A DNA stretch of 35,170 bases from an uncultured Lachnospiraceae bacterium (GCA_902770965.1 CACXUY010000035.1:1-35170); one strand, 5' to 3'; shown: positions 15,401 through 30,400, counted from the stretch's first letter. Translations and numbers: made by a program. The notes: generated from the letters alone by a model not told the origin.

Positions 15401-18400
15401 AGACAGGCAGCGGAAAACTCACTTTCAAGGGCGCTGCAAAGGTCCGCTCAGACGCGTCCGGCAAGAACGTGTATCTGGATAAGGACAGTCCGCACGTCAT
15501 CACAGCCGACGGTCTGACGAAGGAGGCGGAGATCCACGTCTATGTGACTGATGGCATCAAGGGCAAGCGCGGCTACGCGGGGCGGATGTTCGGCACGTAT
15601 ACTGATGATGCCAACCTTGATCGCATTATCAACGACTGCTTCACCGATTCCTCAGGAACCTCCCTCGTCGGCACGGCATCCTTTTCCTTTGAGAGGGAAA
15701 AGCAGATCGCATGGCAGGGTGAGGACATTGTTATAACCGTCGTAAGCTCTGTCGACGGTACGCCAGTGGGCGCAGGGGCGCGCTTCGAGCTTGCCCGCGA
15801 CGGCTGGGACGCGAACCACGCCATATGGCGCGGCACAACGGACGAGAACGGTCAGGTACGCATCCCATGGACGGGCAACGAAGCACCGCTGACCGATGAG
15901 CAGTCCTCCGATTCCGACGGCAACGTCGGCGGGGCGAGCTTCATCAACGACCGCAAGTATGTGGTCAGACAGCTCCGGGCGGCGGACGGCTTCGCCCGTC
16001 CCGGCGGAAAGTGGGGCATCTCCATGTCCGACGCGGCGAATGGCATGACATTCTCAGCAACCACGCAGGTCGCTAAGACGAACTATACCCAGCCCTTTGC
16101 CATCAGCGGGACGAACCTTGACAGAAACGTATGGACCATCAAGAACGATCCTGATACGATGCAGGTCATATACGACATGAACGCGAGCGGAGACAGCGTG
16201 ACATTTGAAGACGGAGAGGGGAACGCCCTGGCCAACCAGCAGACTATCCATTTTTCCAACTTGCCGGTCATCGGCACGGAGACGGTCTATGCGTCCGAGC
16301 CGGTCAGGGATGGAAAGCGATTCCTCGGCTGGAACACTGCGAAAAACGGGAAAGATGGCGTCGTCTATTTATCGGGGGGATCTCTGTACCACACCGGCAA
16401 CACGGCGAACAACGTGCTGACGCTGTATGCCCAGTGGGGAGAGGGGGGCAGCGATTCAATCGCCCGCGTATCCTTTGACAGTGGCGTGACCTGGACGTAT
16501 TACGCGGCGCTCATCACAGGGGATTACGAGAAGCAGGACGGCAGCGGCGGAACCGAGCATGTCGACGGCGCGTTCGACGCGGCGAAAAACCGCATCCTCA
16601 GCAGCGCCGGCACCGTTATCATCGAGACGCTGTGCGAGACTCATCCTCGTTACACCCTCAGCAGCAGCTTTGAATTTACCAATGGAAACAAGAACTCAAC
16701 TACGCTGGTGATCCGCACGTCGCCCGGTCTGGGCTTCCGAAGCCGCATCGTCAAGAACCAGACGAGCGGACCGATCATCCATTCAAGCATCCGATACAAT
16801 ACGCTCCAGCTCGAAAACCTGATCTTCGATGGAAACAACCTGGTGTCCGCCGGAACGGGCGGAGCGGTCAGACAGAGTAACACGAACAGCGGTGGAAGCG
16901 GCGTATTCATTACCGACTGCGATTTTATCAACTGCAAGGCTTCCGACGCGGGCGGTGCTGTCTATGTCGCTCTGAACAGTCTCACCGTCAAGAATACGAT
17001 GAACGGCGTGATGAGGTTCTCCGGCTGCACCTCAGGCGCGGCCGGCGGCGCGATCCATTCACAGGTATCTGTAACGATTCAGAACATGTCTGACGGCAGT
17101 GTTGTATTTGAAAATTGCGAAACCGCGACCAACGGCGGCGCGATTAACGGCGTGAGCACGGTCACCATCAATAATACCGGCTCCGGCAGCACCGTATTCG
17201 ATAACTGCCGGAGTGCGGTCGGCGGCGCAGTCAACTGCGCGTCCACGGTCACGCTGAACAACACCGGCAGCGGAGCGTTGGTGTTTGAGACCTGTAAGGC
17301 CAATGGCGGCAATGGAGGAGCAATCACTGCGAATAGTGGGTTTCTGGTTGATAAAAACGCGGGAACAATTCGGTTTAGCAACTGTTCCTCCACGGGCTAT
17401 GGCGGTGCGGTTAATGCTTATACTACAAACGATAATGTAAGGTTTAACAATAATAACGGAACAGTTATTTTTGAACGTTGTTCTGCAGGAAGCAATGGCG
17501 GCGCAGTATATTTCCGGAGATACTTCCGCGCGGAGGAAAACGCCGGCAGCATCGGTTTTAATTCTTGCTATGCTGGCGGAGGCGGAGGCGCGCTGTATGG
17601 CGAGCAGGGCAATTATACTGTCAATCTGACCAATAAGGGCAGCGGCACCCTTTTCTTTGAGGCCTGTTATGCCAAAGGCAGCGGCGGCGCGGTCTTTGTT
17701 AACGGAAGCACCCTGACCATTACCGGTTCAAGCAATGACAAGCCGGTTACCTTTGAGAATTGCAAGGCCGGCTGGGACGGAATGGCTTCGGTATCAGGGG
17801 GCAATGGCGGAGCCATTTACGGCGGCGCAACAAGCCTGACCTATGTGACCTTCGGAGCGAAGGGTGACACGTCCAGGACGTGTACCGCCAGCGCAGCGGG
17901 CGGGGCGGTTTACTGCGGCAATCTGACCTACACAAACGTCTCTTCCTCAGAACTGGGCTTCTATTACTGCGAGGCGGGAACCAACAGCGGCGCTATCAAC
18001 AGCACCGGTACAGTCACGCTGAACAATACCGGCAGCGGAGCGTTGGTGTTTGAAACCTGTAAGGCCAATGGCGGCAATGGAGGAGCAATCACTGCGAATA
18101 GCGGGTTTCAGGTTGATAGAAACGCGGGAATGATTCGTTTTAGCGACTGCACCTCCACGGGCTATGGCGGTGCGGTAAACGCTTATACTACAAACGATAA
18201 TATATGGATCAATAATAATAACGGAACCGTTCTTTTTGAACGATGTTCTGCCGGAAGCAATGGCGGCGCAGTATACTTCCGGAGATACTTCCGCGCGGAG
18301 AATAACTCCGGCAGCATCGGTTTTAATTCTTGCCATGCTGGCGGAGGCGGAGGCGCGCTGTATGGCGAACAGGGCATCTATACCGTCAGTATGACCAATA

Positions 18401-21400
18401 AAGGCAGCGGCACCCTTTTCTTTGAGGACTGTTATGCCAAAGGCAGCGGCGGCGCGGTCTTTGTTAATGGAAGTAACCTGACCATTACCGGTTCAAGCAA
18501 CGACAAGCCGGTTACTTTTGAGAATTGCAAGGCCGGTTGGGATGGAACGGCTTCAGTGTCAGGGGGCAATGGCGGAGCCATATACAGCGGGGCAACAGGT
18601 CTGACCTATGTTACCTTCGGCGTGGATGGCCATATCTCCAAAGGGTGTACTGCCAGCGCTGACGGCGGCGCGGTCTACATGGGCGGGGGGACATTAAATC
18701 AGGTTAGTGTCTTTGGCTGCTCCGCAGGCGGCATCGGCGCGGCGGTCTATGTTCCTTCAGGCAAGACGACGACCTTCAAGGGCGGCAGATATGTCGGCAA
18801 CACGGCCTCCGGCACGAACGGCGGCGCCATCAATACGGCGACCGACAACAACAGCAGCTCACATTTTGACTTTGAGGGCAGCGTCCGTGTCTATGACAAC
18901 AACGTGGACGCATCGGGCAATCAGAGAAATGTGGTGCTTTCTGTTACGGACAGAGCCGAGCCGATCCGCACCACAAGCATCGGTTTGAATGCGGATGCTA
19001 AAATCGGTATTTATGTGATCGGATCAGCCACCTCCAATCCATACGTGAACCACGGCGTTGCCGACAAAAACTTCGGTACCTTCGGTAACGCGGCGAACCT
19101 GAACAGATTTATCAACGATCGCGACACTAAGCTGAAAGGTGATGCCGGAACCGGCAAGAATATCTGCTGGGGCGGCAACGGAATCGTCAAACTCACCGAC
19201 ATGCAGGACCGCATACTATGCAAAAATACCTTTGGTTCACCGGCGGTGTACGGCAAGCTGCAAACAGCTCTGACTGCCTTGCCCGAAACGCTCTACAACA
19301 GCGACGGCAACACCTACGGCGGCGCGGTCAAGCTGAAGCTGCTGAGGGATGTGGACCTGGCAGAGACCTTTGTCACCTACAGCGGCTCACGTGAGCTGAC
19401 TCTCACCACGGCTGAACTTCCGGATGAATGCAGCGATGGCTTCCCGTATATCCGCGACGAAGGCACTGATCCTTATCAGGATTACCGGGAAGAAAACCGA
19501 GCGTATATTAAGCGTAATCAAACCGCTTCATATTTGATGCAGATCAATAACAACAGTGCTAAGGTACATGTTGAGAATCTGCTGATTGACGGCAACAACA
19601 TCAGCTACACAGGTACGGGCAGCAGTGGATTCTATATCAAGGCGGCTTCTTACGCGGAATTCCGCGATATGACCTTCATCAACATGAAGGGCACAAGCGG
19701 TTCAGCCATATATAGCAGCGGCGCGGCAACCCATATCAACGCAAGCGACGGCAAGACCACAAGGTTCTATAACTGCTATGCCGCAGGCGAAGGCGGCGCG
19801 GTTTTCGGCGGAGCTATCTATACAGGTCAGAGCGGAGGCGGACGGATCGTGTTCGACGGCTGCTCTGCCAGCTCCAACGGAGGGGCGATAAGAACAAACG
19901 GGAACGCAGTGCTCCAAAGCTCGGAGTTCCTTGATTGTAAAGCACCTTCTGGCGGCGCCATCTATTACAACGGAAGCGATGGGGTAGTTCTTTCGCTAAA
20001 AGACTCTGCATTTGACGGTCATGGCATGCTTGAGCCAGGTACGACGAATGCTTCGAACGGCGGCGCGATCTATGTTAACAATGGAAGCTTGGAGATAGAT
20101 GATTGTTCGTTTACAGATCTTACGGCTTCGAGCATGGGAGGAACTATTTATTTCGACGGTGGCGGATATGATCACCTGACGGTAGAAAACTGCGTGTTCG
20201 CAGGAAGAGAAACACTGACAACTCAGCCCAATGCTTATACCAATGGCGGAGCGATCAGGGTCAACGCGAATAACGGTGTTACAATAAACAATTCAGCTTT
20301 TACGGATTTTTATGTGTCATCGACATCTGGAATAGGTGGCGCGATCTGGTCAGATGATCCAATCATGAACCTCAACAACGTGACCTTTAACGGGCATGTC
20401 AAGCTGAATAATGAAATAAAGAATGCGGTTAGCGGCGGCGCGGTTTACGCCTATTCAACCTTAACAATCAATAACAGCGCGGGAGCGACCACAAGTTTCA
20501 TCGGATGCAGCGCTAACACCGGCGGCGCAATATTCGCGAACAACAGAATTTCTATCAGCGGCACCGATACGGAAGCTGCCGTATTTGAGGACTGTCATGC
20601 CTATGACGGCGCCGGAGGCGCCATCCGCGTGAATACCGCGCAAACCTCGATGAAGATTGCCAACGCTCGTTTTGGGGCGGCTGACGCGGACGGAAATGTG
20701 GATACAGATAAAGGCTGTACAGCGTCTACGGGAGGAGGCGCGGTGTATTACGCTGGTTGGGATAATGTCGGCAGTGATCCGTCACTGACAGGATGTCAAT
20801 TCTACGGCTGTGAGGCCGGAAACAACGGCGGTGCCTTCTGGATGAACAATTCCCCGGCTAATTTAACCGTAACGAATTCTTGTTTCAAGGGATGCAGAGC
20901 CAATGGTACGGGGGATAACGGACGCGGCGGCGCGGTTTATCTGTCCGCCGGCAGGACCATCACCTTCACTAACACCAGCGCTGAAGGCTGTACGGCCAAT
21001 ACCGATGGCGGCGCGATCTACGTTATTGCCGAAAGCAAAACGCCGATGCTCACACTGGATAATTGCCGGATCACTGGCAACACAGCAAGACGATTGAGCA
21101 GCGCTGTGCACAGCAGAGCCCCGCTGACGGTGAAAGGTACAACACATATTTCCGGAAACAGGTCGGCAGACGATAATGGCGGCGCGATTAATCTGGTAAC
21201 TGATAAGAAAGCCTATTTTGAAGGGGATGCGTATGTCTATGACAATTACAATGCAAAGAACGAGCAATGCAATGTAGTCCTTTCACAGGACAGCATTGAC
21301 ATCATCCACGCGACTGAAAACGGGTTTGGCGAAGATGCCGCAATAGGTGTTTATTTTCCTACACAGAGTCAGATTGGGAAACACGGAAGCCAGAATACCG

Positions 21401-24400
21401 AATTTGGCAAACATGACGCGAAAGAAAATGCCGACGACAATTATTATGTATCTCTGTCGGCATTCCGCAATGACAATAACACAATGGTCGGCGGCGAAGG
21501 CAGGAGGGATCCGGTTTATGCCATCGCCTGGACGACCGCATATAAGCTTGTCTTGGATCCCAATGGCGGGGAAGGAACCCCCGTTTCAGTAGTCCTTCCT
21601 TTCTTCAGAGAATACACCCTCGGTGAACCTTATACGAAGGAGGGCTACTACTTTGGCGAGTGGAACACCCGCAAGGATGGCAGCGGAGAGAGCTATGCCG
21701 CGCAGGATATCGTCAGTCAGCTCACTGACGTTGACGGCGGCGTGGTTACTTTGTATGCCCAGTGGGAGGAATATGATCCGTGCAACATCTATTTCCATCC
21801 AAACGGAGGTAAGGCCGTTCCTACAAGAACTGTCAAACCTGGAACCAAGCTCGGTCTGCTTCCTTCAAGTGAGAGAGATCATTACACCTTTGTCCGATGG
21901 ATGCTGATAAATGAGGCCGGAGAAGAAGAGTCGTATTCACAGGATACGATCGTGAATACGGATCTGCATTTCTACGCGACATGGGAACGAAGGGTGACCG
22001 TCACCTTTGACGCCCAAGGCGGCATAGTAGGAGAAGATGAGAGAGAGATCACACCCGGCAGGATCGGATCCCTGCCCATGACGGAGCAGCCGGCCGCCAC
22101 GAGAAAGGATTATGAATTTGTAAGATGGTATCAGATAGATGAGGAAGGAAATCGGATAACAGTTACCGAGGATACCTCTTTTACATCAGATGAGACAATA
22201 TACGCGGAGTGGAGAGTGATCAAAAGAAGGCTCAGGTATGACACGGCAGGCGGATATCCCGGCAAGAACCTGGCCACTGATGATTATTGGTACACAGATT
22301 ATACGGATGATCTCGCGACTATTAAAGAGTTTCCCGTGGTGTGGTTCCCGGACGTTACCAACCATGGTTACACATTGGACGGCTGGTATACTCCGGGCGG
22401 GGAGAAGATCGACCTTGGAGGTACGGTCAATCTTCAGGAAGTAAGCTACTTAAAGGCAAAATGGATCAAGACGGAAAGGGTAATAGTCACCTTTGACAGC
22501 GACGGTGGCTCTGCTTGTGCTGCCATAGAAGTGGTACCGGGAGACAGTGTTGATCGTTACCCTGTGCCGACTAAAGACGGATATGTTTTTTCAGGTTGGT
22601 ATTTGCTTGACGCTGAAGGAGGCTTCGCTCAGGAAGACGGACATGACATCGAGGTCACTGCCCGGATGCCGATAAATGAAAATATTACCGTTAAAGCAAA
22701 ATGGGAGAAAAAGGCTACCGTGTCATTCGACAGTGACGGTGGCTCTGTTTGTGCTGCGATAAAAGTCCAGAAAGGCAGGAGGATAGCAAGCTACCCGAAG
22801 CCCACAAGGCAAGGTTACGTCTTTAAAGGATGGTATCTGGCTGAAAGCTCGGTGGATCCGGTGACGGGCAATACTGTCGTATCTATAACGGAACCGGAAA
22901 CTGAGGTAAACAGCAGCACCGTCATCAATGATGACATCATCGTTAAGGCTAAGTGGATAGATAAGGCCACTGTGACCTTCAACTGGACTGAAATAAAGGA
23001 TGCTAATGATGATCCGTTGATCACAACGGAGGAGGTTTTGAAGGGAACCACTCTCGGCAAGCTTCCAAGCAAAAAGAAAACGAACTATATATTGGAAGGC
23101 TGGTATCCTAATGAAGATTTCACGGGGGAGAAGCTTACAGCCGCCACGGTGATCAATGCGGACTGTACTTACTATGCCAGGTGGATTTGGTCAAAAGTGG
23201 AAGTCTCCGAACCGATAGAGTATGAATATTCTGTCACGTGGACCAATAATACTGAGCCGGCAGGAAGCCTGACAAACATTGACGACACGCTGACATATTA
23301 TGTTTCGGGTAAGGCTACAAACGACGTGGCAGCTTGCGCGGAAGTGATGTTTACGTTGGAAAAAACGGACGGCATAGTAATTCCCAGAGAAGGCCTAAGC
23401 GTAGACATACCGAAATATGTCTTTGAGGACTGGAACGGCAGCCCCATTCATGGCAGAGAGAATACCGTAAGCTTCGTACCGGCGCGTCCGTATGTAACAA
23501 GCCTAGGCTGGTATTATGTTGACAACGGAGCTTACTACACACTGTACAACAGCGATGATACTGACAATCTCTCACTTGTATTGAGAATCACATACGAAGC
23601 AAATGTTGGTAACATAAACGCGATCAGACTTGATAATGAGACGGGCAGGTTAATAGACGCGAACGGCAATTTCATAGACAGTGTAGATTATCAGCCCAAA
23701 GGGAGCGAGTTTGTCTTCCGCATCAAGTCAGAAGAGAAAGATAATATTGACATAGAGCATAGGAAGAGTCTGTACACAGCCGCGTACAAGAGGTACAGCG
23801 GCACGACGTATGGCTCAAGTTTCCATACAGGAAGCTCTCAGGCGTTCAGGACATGGGACAGCAGCTGGGGCGCGACGCCTGTGGATGCTGACAAGTATTA
23901 CTATGTCAAGTGGACGCACGGAGGCTTCTCTGTAAATACCGGAGGAGATTTCCACGCAGGCACCTCAGGCATGTTTACGACCACGTCCAAGGAATGGGTA
24001 CCGGATTCCTATGACGTAGTATATGAGACAGCCGACTATGTTGTCACAAGACACTTGTATTCAGAACTCGAAGACAACAAAAAGACGCTTTTCAGGCAGG
24101 AGACCGCGGAAGGTGAATGGACGCTTACAGGTGAAAAAGAGTATGGAAGCGGTACAATATCGTGTAATATTAACTTTACGGTGAGCACACCGAGCGGTCC
24201 GGGTCCCACGGGTGCCAGTGTGATGCCGCTGAGCGCGAGCAAAAAGTACAATCCGTATTGGTATACTTACAAAGGATACACTACCGGACAGGATACCCTC
24301 TTGGACGATGAAAGCATCAACAATATTTTCTACAGATTCAGAATGACCGGACCCGGCAAAGAGAACCTGGCTCAGAAGGGAGACACAAACCTTTATTTTG

Positions 24401-27400
24401 CTAATCCCTACACCATGACCATACGTGATGGCGATAAGGGCGATGTCACATATTATTCTAATAGTACAAACAGGCATGTCAGTCTCGGGGACAACGATTA
24501 TAGGTTTACGCGCATGACTATATCCTTGTCTAACGCGGACGGTTATCTGGAGGAAGAAAGCTGGCACAGCCTTGGCAATACGGCGTATTCCTCATGGAAA
24601 TCGGTAGAAGTGTGGCTGAGAAGGACAGGCAAGCTAGCTTTATATAAGTACACTGACGTGTATATCACATCAGGTTCTTCGAAGACGATCACATTGCCTG
24701 ATGACACGGTCGGATTCGAGATCAGGCACAGCACGTTCTATTGGAAAACAGAACTGACCGTGGACACCTATATGCAGATCAATCCGACAAATCATGTCAA
24801 GAACCTGGTAAAGCCGGATTATTTGAGCAAGGTCACATCTCAGTTTTTTAACCAGGCTGACATGAGGGTGACGTCGAATGAAACAGGTGACGTAATTGAA
24901 AGCTGGACTCAGAGGGATAACTTTTATTGCGGCAAGAGCAAGACCGGACTTAGGACCAGTAAATCAATAGATCCTGTTAAAAAGGATAATAACCACAGTA
25001 TACAGACGATCCCAGTCAAGGTTACAGGCTATAATTACAACAACGCGGGCAGACGGAAGCCGATCTACACAGGTATTTTCTACGAGCTTCTGCCCATAGG
25101 AACTACGGTCGAGGAATCATCTGTCACTGTTTCAGCCGGACAGAAGTTGAGCCGAAGCATGTACAATGTTGAATATGTTCCTGACTGGAAGGGATCAGGG
25201 CAGTACATGATGATCGTAAGCTTCGGTGTGCCAGAGACGATAAAGTCATCAAGCATAACCATGAGCTACGTACTCACTAATACCTACGAGAATATTCAGG
25301 CCTATGGTGCTGATGTGTACCTGCCTTCCGCTTTTGTAAATACAAGCAGCAATAGAGAAGAGTATGAAATCCTTCCGAAATACAGAAGGATCAGTGAGAT
25401 CAGCAGGGGGCAAGAGCTGTTTAGTGAGCAGGAGGCAGAATACGGGGAATATATAGCGTACATTTCCTCACCAGCAAAATTTATGGAAATCAATGTTTTC
25501 TCATCGCGTTTTGACAAAAGAGTCAAGACGCTGAAGACGTTTGAGGAAAAAGCCGATATCATCCCTCGGACCAGATATGAGTACAGAATGCAGTATGGAC
25601 AGTCTATTAATTCAAAGAGTGATAATGTAATCATTTATGATATTTTGGACAGAGGAAACATAATCAGTACTGATCCCGAATTAAATGGCATGACGTCAGC
25701 GTGGCAAGGTAAGTTCATTGACATCCAGATTCCATCGGTCAGATCATCTGAGAATGGAAAGTGGTGCAATCCGGTCGTATACTATTCAACGACAACGGAA
25801 ACCGACATCAACAGACTCATAAAGGATCTCACGAATCCGGTATGGAGCACCACAAGACCTGAGGGTGACGTTACGGCGATAGCCATTGACCTTTCAAAGG
25901 CAACGGACGGATCAGATTTTATATTAAAAGGCAGTGACAGCGTACTTCTGTACATCACGATGGAATCACCGGCTGATGAAGATTTGATAGGGACAGCCGC
26001 AGTGAATACCGCTGTTTCCGTATCCAATCTGTACGGCGTAGATGAAACCCCCGATATGGGTTCGATCAAAAGCACTAAGAGCCAGACATGGCTTATGATG
26101 AAGCCTGTTAGAGATATTCTCACGCTTACGTCAAACCCTTCATCAGGGACAGCGGACGAGCCGAGATTGGTAGCTTATAAGGATACGATCGAATATGATC
26201 TCACTGTCCAGAACACGGACGATGAGTTCGACTATCGTAATCTTGTGGTAGAGGAAAAAATCCCGGAGGCTGTTATTCTTGAAGAACAAAGCATATATGT
26301 TTACGTTGACGACGACAGGGATAACGCTGTTAATATCGGCAATTCCTCCCGTGTATCTATGACGAAGGATGAGAATGGCAAATTGAACTTCGATATTCAT
26401 GAACTGCTACCGGGAGAAAAGATCCACATTATATTGCCCTGTATCGTGAATACGAAGGAGGGAAAATTCGAAAACAGCGCCGTGCTTACCAGCATAAACG
26501 GTCTGCCGAGAGATGAACACACTGACGAGACGTACCATGAAGTTAAGAGGTACGATGTGCTGTTTGGCAAGAAGATACTCGGAAAAGAACCGGAAGAATT
26601 CCTTGTCGGAGCGGTCTTGGAGGTCGCCGATGGCAGCGGACAGGCTGAGGACCGTTGGACATCTTCTTCCGCGGCAGGCAGTGAATACCACACCGTGAGG
26701 ATCGGCGCGGGTGAATATTCTTATAAGGAAATAGACCCTCCGGACAACTACGCGGTATCAGAAACGATCTGGTTCACGATGAGCCGCGAGGGAGAAGTCA
26801 CCCTGAGGAAACATACGGCTCCATTGAAAGAACGGATGATCGACATGTATGACAAGTACTACGCGGTCGATGCGGTCATCGAGAACCGTGTGTCAGGCGA
26901 TGGGGCTGATCCTCAAAAAGAATTCTCCTATACTGCCGCTCTGTCCGGGTTAAAGGCAAGAAAAACATACACTGCCGGTTCGTTGACCTATACGGCGGAC
27001 CGATACGGCGAAGCCGTGCTCTCATTCAAGCTTAAACACGCAGAGAGCATAACGTTGGATAAGCTCCCTTCAGGCGCGCGTATCGTCGTGACGCAGGCTG
27101 CGAATGACGGCACCGGCGGTGACTATTTAGCTTCATACTCCGCTGTTGTCGTAAAAGAGGAGACCGAGACGGCGCTGCACTCTAAGGAGGCGTTTCTTAG
27201 AAACCAGGAGCTGACGACCGAAGACACCGAGGTTGACATCGACCGCGGCGTGGTTCATATACGCTTTGAGAACACGATCAAGAATGGTCTTCCGGTAAGG
27301 TTTATAGTGCTGGACGACTCGGACGGCACTCCAATCTCAGGGTTGGATCTGAAGCTCGAGGGCTCTGGTTCTGCCGAAGCAGAAGAGCGCTTTAAGGAAG

Positions 27401-30400
27401 AATGGATATCAGACGCAGATTATAAACTCATCTTTATTCCATACGACTCCGTCTCTGAATTGGCGCAGGTGACTGTACCCGAAGAATATGCCGAGTCAGA
27501 TACACCGTTAGTGCTGACAGTGGGTACAACGGATGTACTGACATGCAGTGATGAGTCGGTTGTGACGCAGGATGAGAATGGGTATATCGTCACAATCAAG
27601 AATAAGAGGAAAGCGAAGCTGACGGTAGAGAACTACGCTACGAATACCTCCTACTACCTGAGGGGCGCGACTATTGAATTGCGGAAAGGTGAAAATGTCG
27701 AATCCGCTGAGATGGTAAGAACCTGGGTCTCGGAAGGGGACAAGGGTCAGCTGCTGTATCTTGACCGCGGCCAGAATTATATAATAAGAAAAACGGCATC
27801 ACCGAATAGTTATGAAGCGGTAATGCCTGCCGAGGTACATCTAAGTGTCGATGATAACGCGAAAATAAGCGTGGATAGCGTCACCGAGAAGGCAAGAGTG
27901 TTCAACAGCAATGATGGAATCCTGACATTATATGACAGGTATGTCGAGACCTTAACTATTAAAAACACTGTTACCTGGCCTGATCCTTCACCTGAATACA
28001 GATTTGTTATTTCCGGGCTGAATCCGGGAAGCAAATACGGATACAATAAGGTCGATGGAAATGGCAATGAGATACCCGGCGAATTGATAGTTGACGAGCA
28101 TGGCGAAGCTTCCTTTATCCTTAACAACAAAGAGGCGGTCACGATCAAAGACCTGCCGCATGATGTGAACATTACGGAAATAAAACCAGATGGATTCTGC
28201 TATTTAACGGAATGGGTGATGGACAAGGACAAAGTCCTGGATGCTGACGATAACGTCAGCCGTTCGACTGTGTCTCCGGAACTGACAGGGAGGAATACCA
28301 TCGAAGTAACTAACAAGCCGGCCGTCGTCAGGGTCAAGAATAAGGCGGAAGGAAGCGAAGACTGGACCGAGTGGAAATATTTCGATGCTTTCACGAACGA
28401 TGATCATAGCGGAGCTTTTGATTACGCGAATTCCCTGAATGGGGAAGTGGTCATAGAGACCCTGTTGGAAGAACACGAAAACAACACGCTCGATTCGGGC
28501 TTTGAGTTCACAAATCAGGCGATAACAAGCCTGACAATTCAGAGCGCGGATACCCTCACCAATGAAGGAAAGCATTCTCATCTCGTGGGCAGTACTGACG
28601 GCTCTTTGCTGACATTCAACACAGGCGGCCCCGTGCGCATCAACAATCTTGAGTTTGATGGTCATGGACATATCCAGAATGCTGATGGCGGCGCCATAAA
28701 TATCACTAGCGGTTCTGCCACGCTGACAAACGTACAGATCCATGATTTCTCCACGAGAGGAAAGGGCGCGGCAGTTTATGTCGGGGATGACGTAAGCCTG
28801 ACGCTCTCCGAATCGGAGATCAAGCACAACAGTTCGTCCGGCGAAAATGGCGGTGCCGTGAACGTGGGACAGAACGGGAAAGTGTTCTTCGAAGGGGATG
28901 TCGTTGTATTTAACAATAAGTATGGTGACGGGGTACAGAGGAATGTGGTGCTTGATCAGGGCAGCAATGAAGTGATACAAGTAACTGAGAACGGCCTTGG
29001 TCCGAACGCGGCTGTAGGAGTATATGTCACAGGCGATGAAGAGTCTGGCCCTTACAAGTCGCATGGAGGATTTGGGGATTATTTTGGCACATACAATCCT
29101 TATGACCCCAACACAGCCCGGCTGGATAGTTTTGTCAACGACAGGAACGGCCTGTACGCGGAGCCCTCGCCGGTATATGATGACGATAAAACTGAATATC
29201 TTGTCCGTTGGACAAGTTATCTCACCAAATTGACTGATAAAGAAGGAAGGCTCCTGTACACTGACAAGGAAGGGAATCATCCCGCCGTGTTCAAGACGCT
29301 GACTGACAGCTTCGCCGCGACTGAAGGTAAGCTGTATTACTTCCCTGAGGGGAGTTCTGAGTGTGTGGAATACAGACCTGATGAACCTGTAAATGTGGAG
29401 CTGCTTCGCAGCTATTCGCAGCCGGCTTCAGACCAGCCGGTCGTCAATGCCAATAGAAGCGTGACCTTGACCACAGCCAATACGAACGCGTCACTGAATC
29501 CGAATCCAAACGATATTTACGTCTATAATCCGGGTAACAACCCGTCGGAAGATCCAACGAGGGCTACCGTCACCAGAGGCGGTAAGGGCGGTAGCATGAT
29601 CACGTGCAGAGGAAAGGAGCTGACGCTCGACGGCGTTATACTGGATGGTGAGAAGGATCACTATCAGATGAATGTCAACGGCGGCATAGTGAACGTCGCT
29701 TCGGGTATACTGAATATTCGGGACGACGCAGTGCTGAGAAACTCCGAGGTACACAATGGTCACGGCGGAGCGGTCTATGCAACAGGCGAGTCGGTGGTGA
29801 ACATGACCGGAGGTCTTATCACTGACTGCGACGCGACCCATGAAGAGGGCTTAGAGAGCTTCGGCGGCGGAATCTATCACGATGGGAGCGGAAGCGCTAT
29901 GATCGACTCTGAAACGGGCGCATATACCTACGGCACCGGCACGATAAATATCAGCGGCGGCACAATACAGAACTGTTCTGCCGGGCGCGGCGGCGGCATC
30001 CGCAAATCAGGCGGCGTCATGCATATCACGGGCGATGCGCGGATAATAGGCTGCCACGCCGAGCATGGCGGAGGCGTACATATCGGCTACTCAGGCACAA
30101 AGTGCGTCATAGATGACCGCGTCAAGATAAGCGGCTGCACCGCGACAGGCTGGGGCGGCGGCATCTTCAACCACGGCAGCGAGATGGTTGTCACAGGCAA
30201 TACGGTAATTGAGAACTGCAAAGCCGGCTGGAACTATGCCTCTGAGGGAGGCGGAAGCTGGACAGGCAGCGGCAGCGGCGGCGGCATCAATATCGGTCAT
30301 GGCGATGCAAGGCTGACGGTCGGAGGCAACGTCACGATCAGGAAATGTGAGGCGCAAAACGGAGGCGGCATCAACATAGAAGAAGGCCGCTACGGCAAAA

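Noticed and set aside
17245-18690. Assembly artefact as the cause of the 765-bp duplication
   Set aside because: The two copies differ at scattered single bases and some codons, which a duplicated contig end would not show; long reads would settle it.
28204-29280. 358-residue minus-strand open frame inside the giant gene
   Set aside because: It is a shadow of the plus-strand coding sequence, with no ribosome site and no recognisable domain. The many other long minus-strand frames in 12490-33027 are rejected for the same reason.
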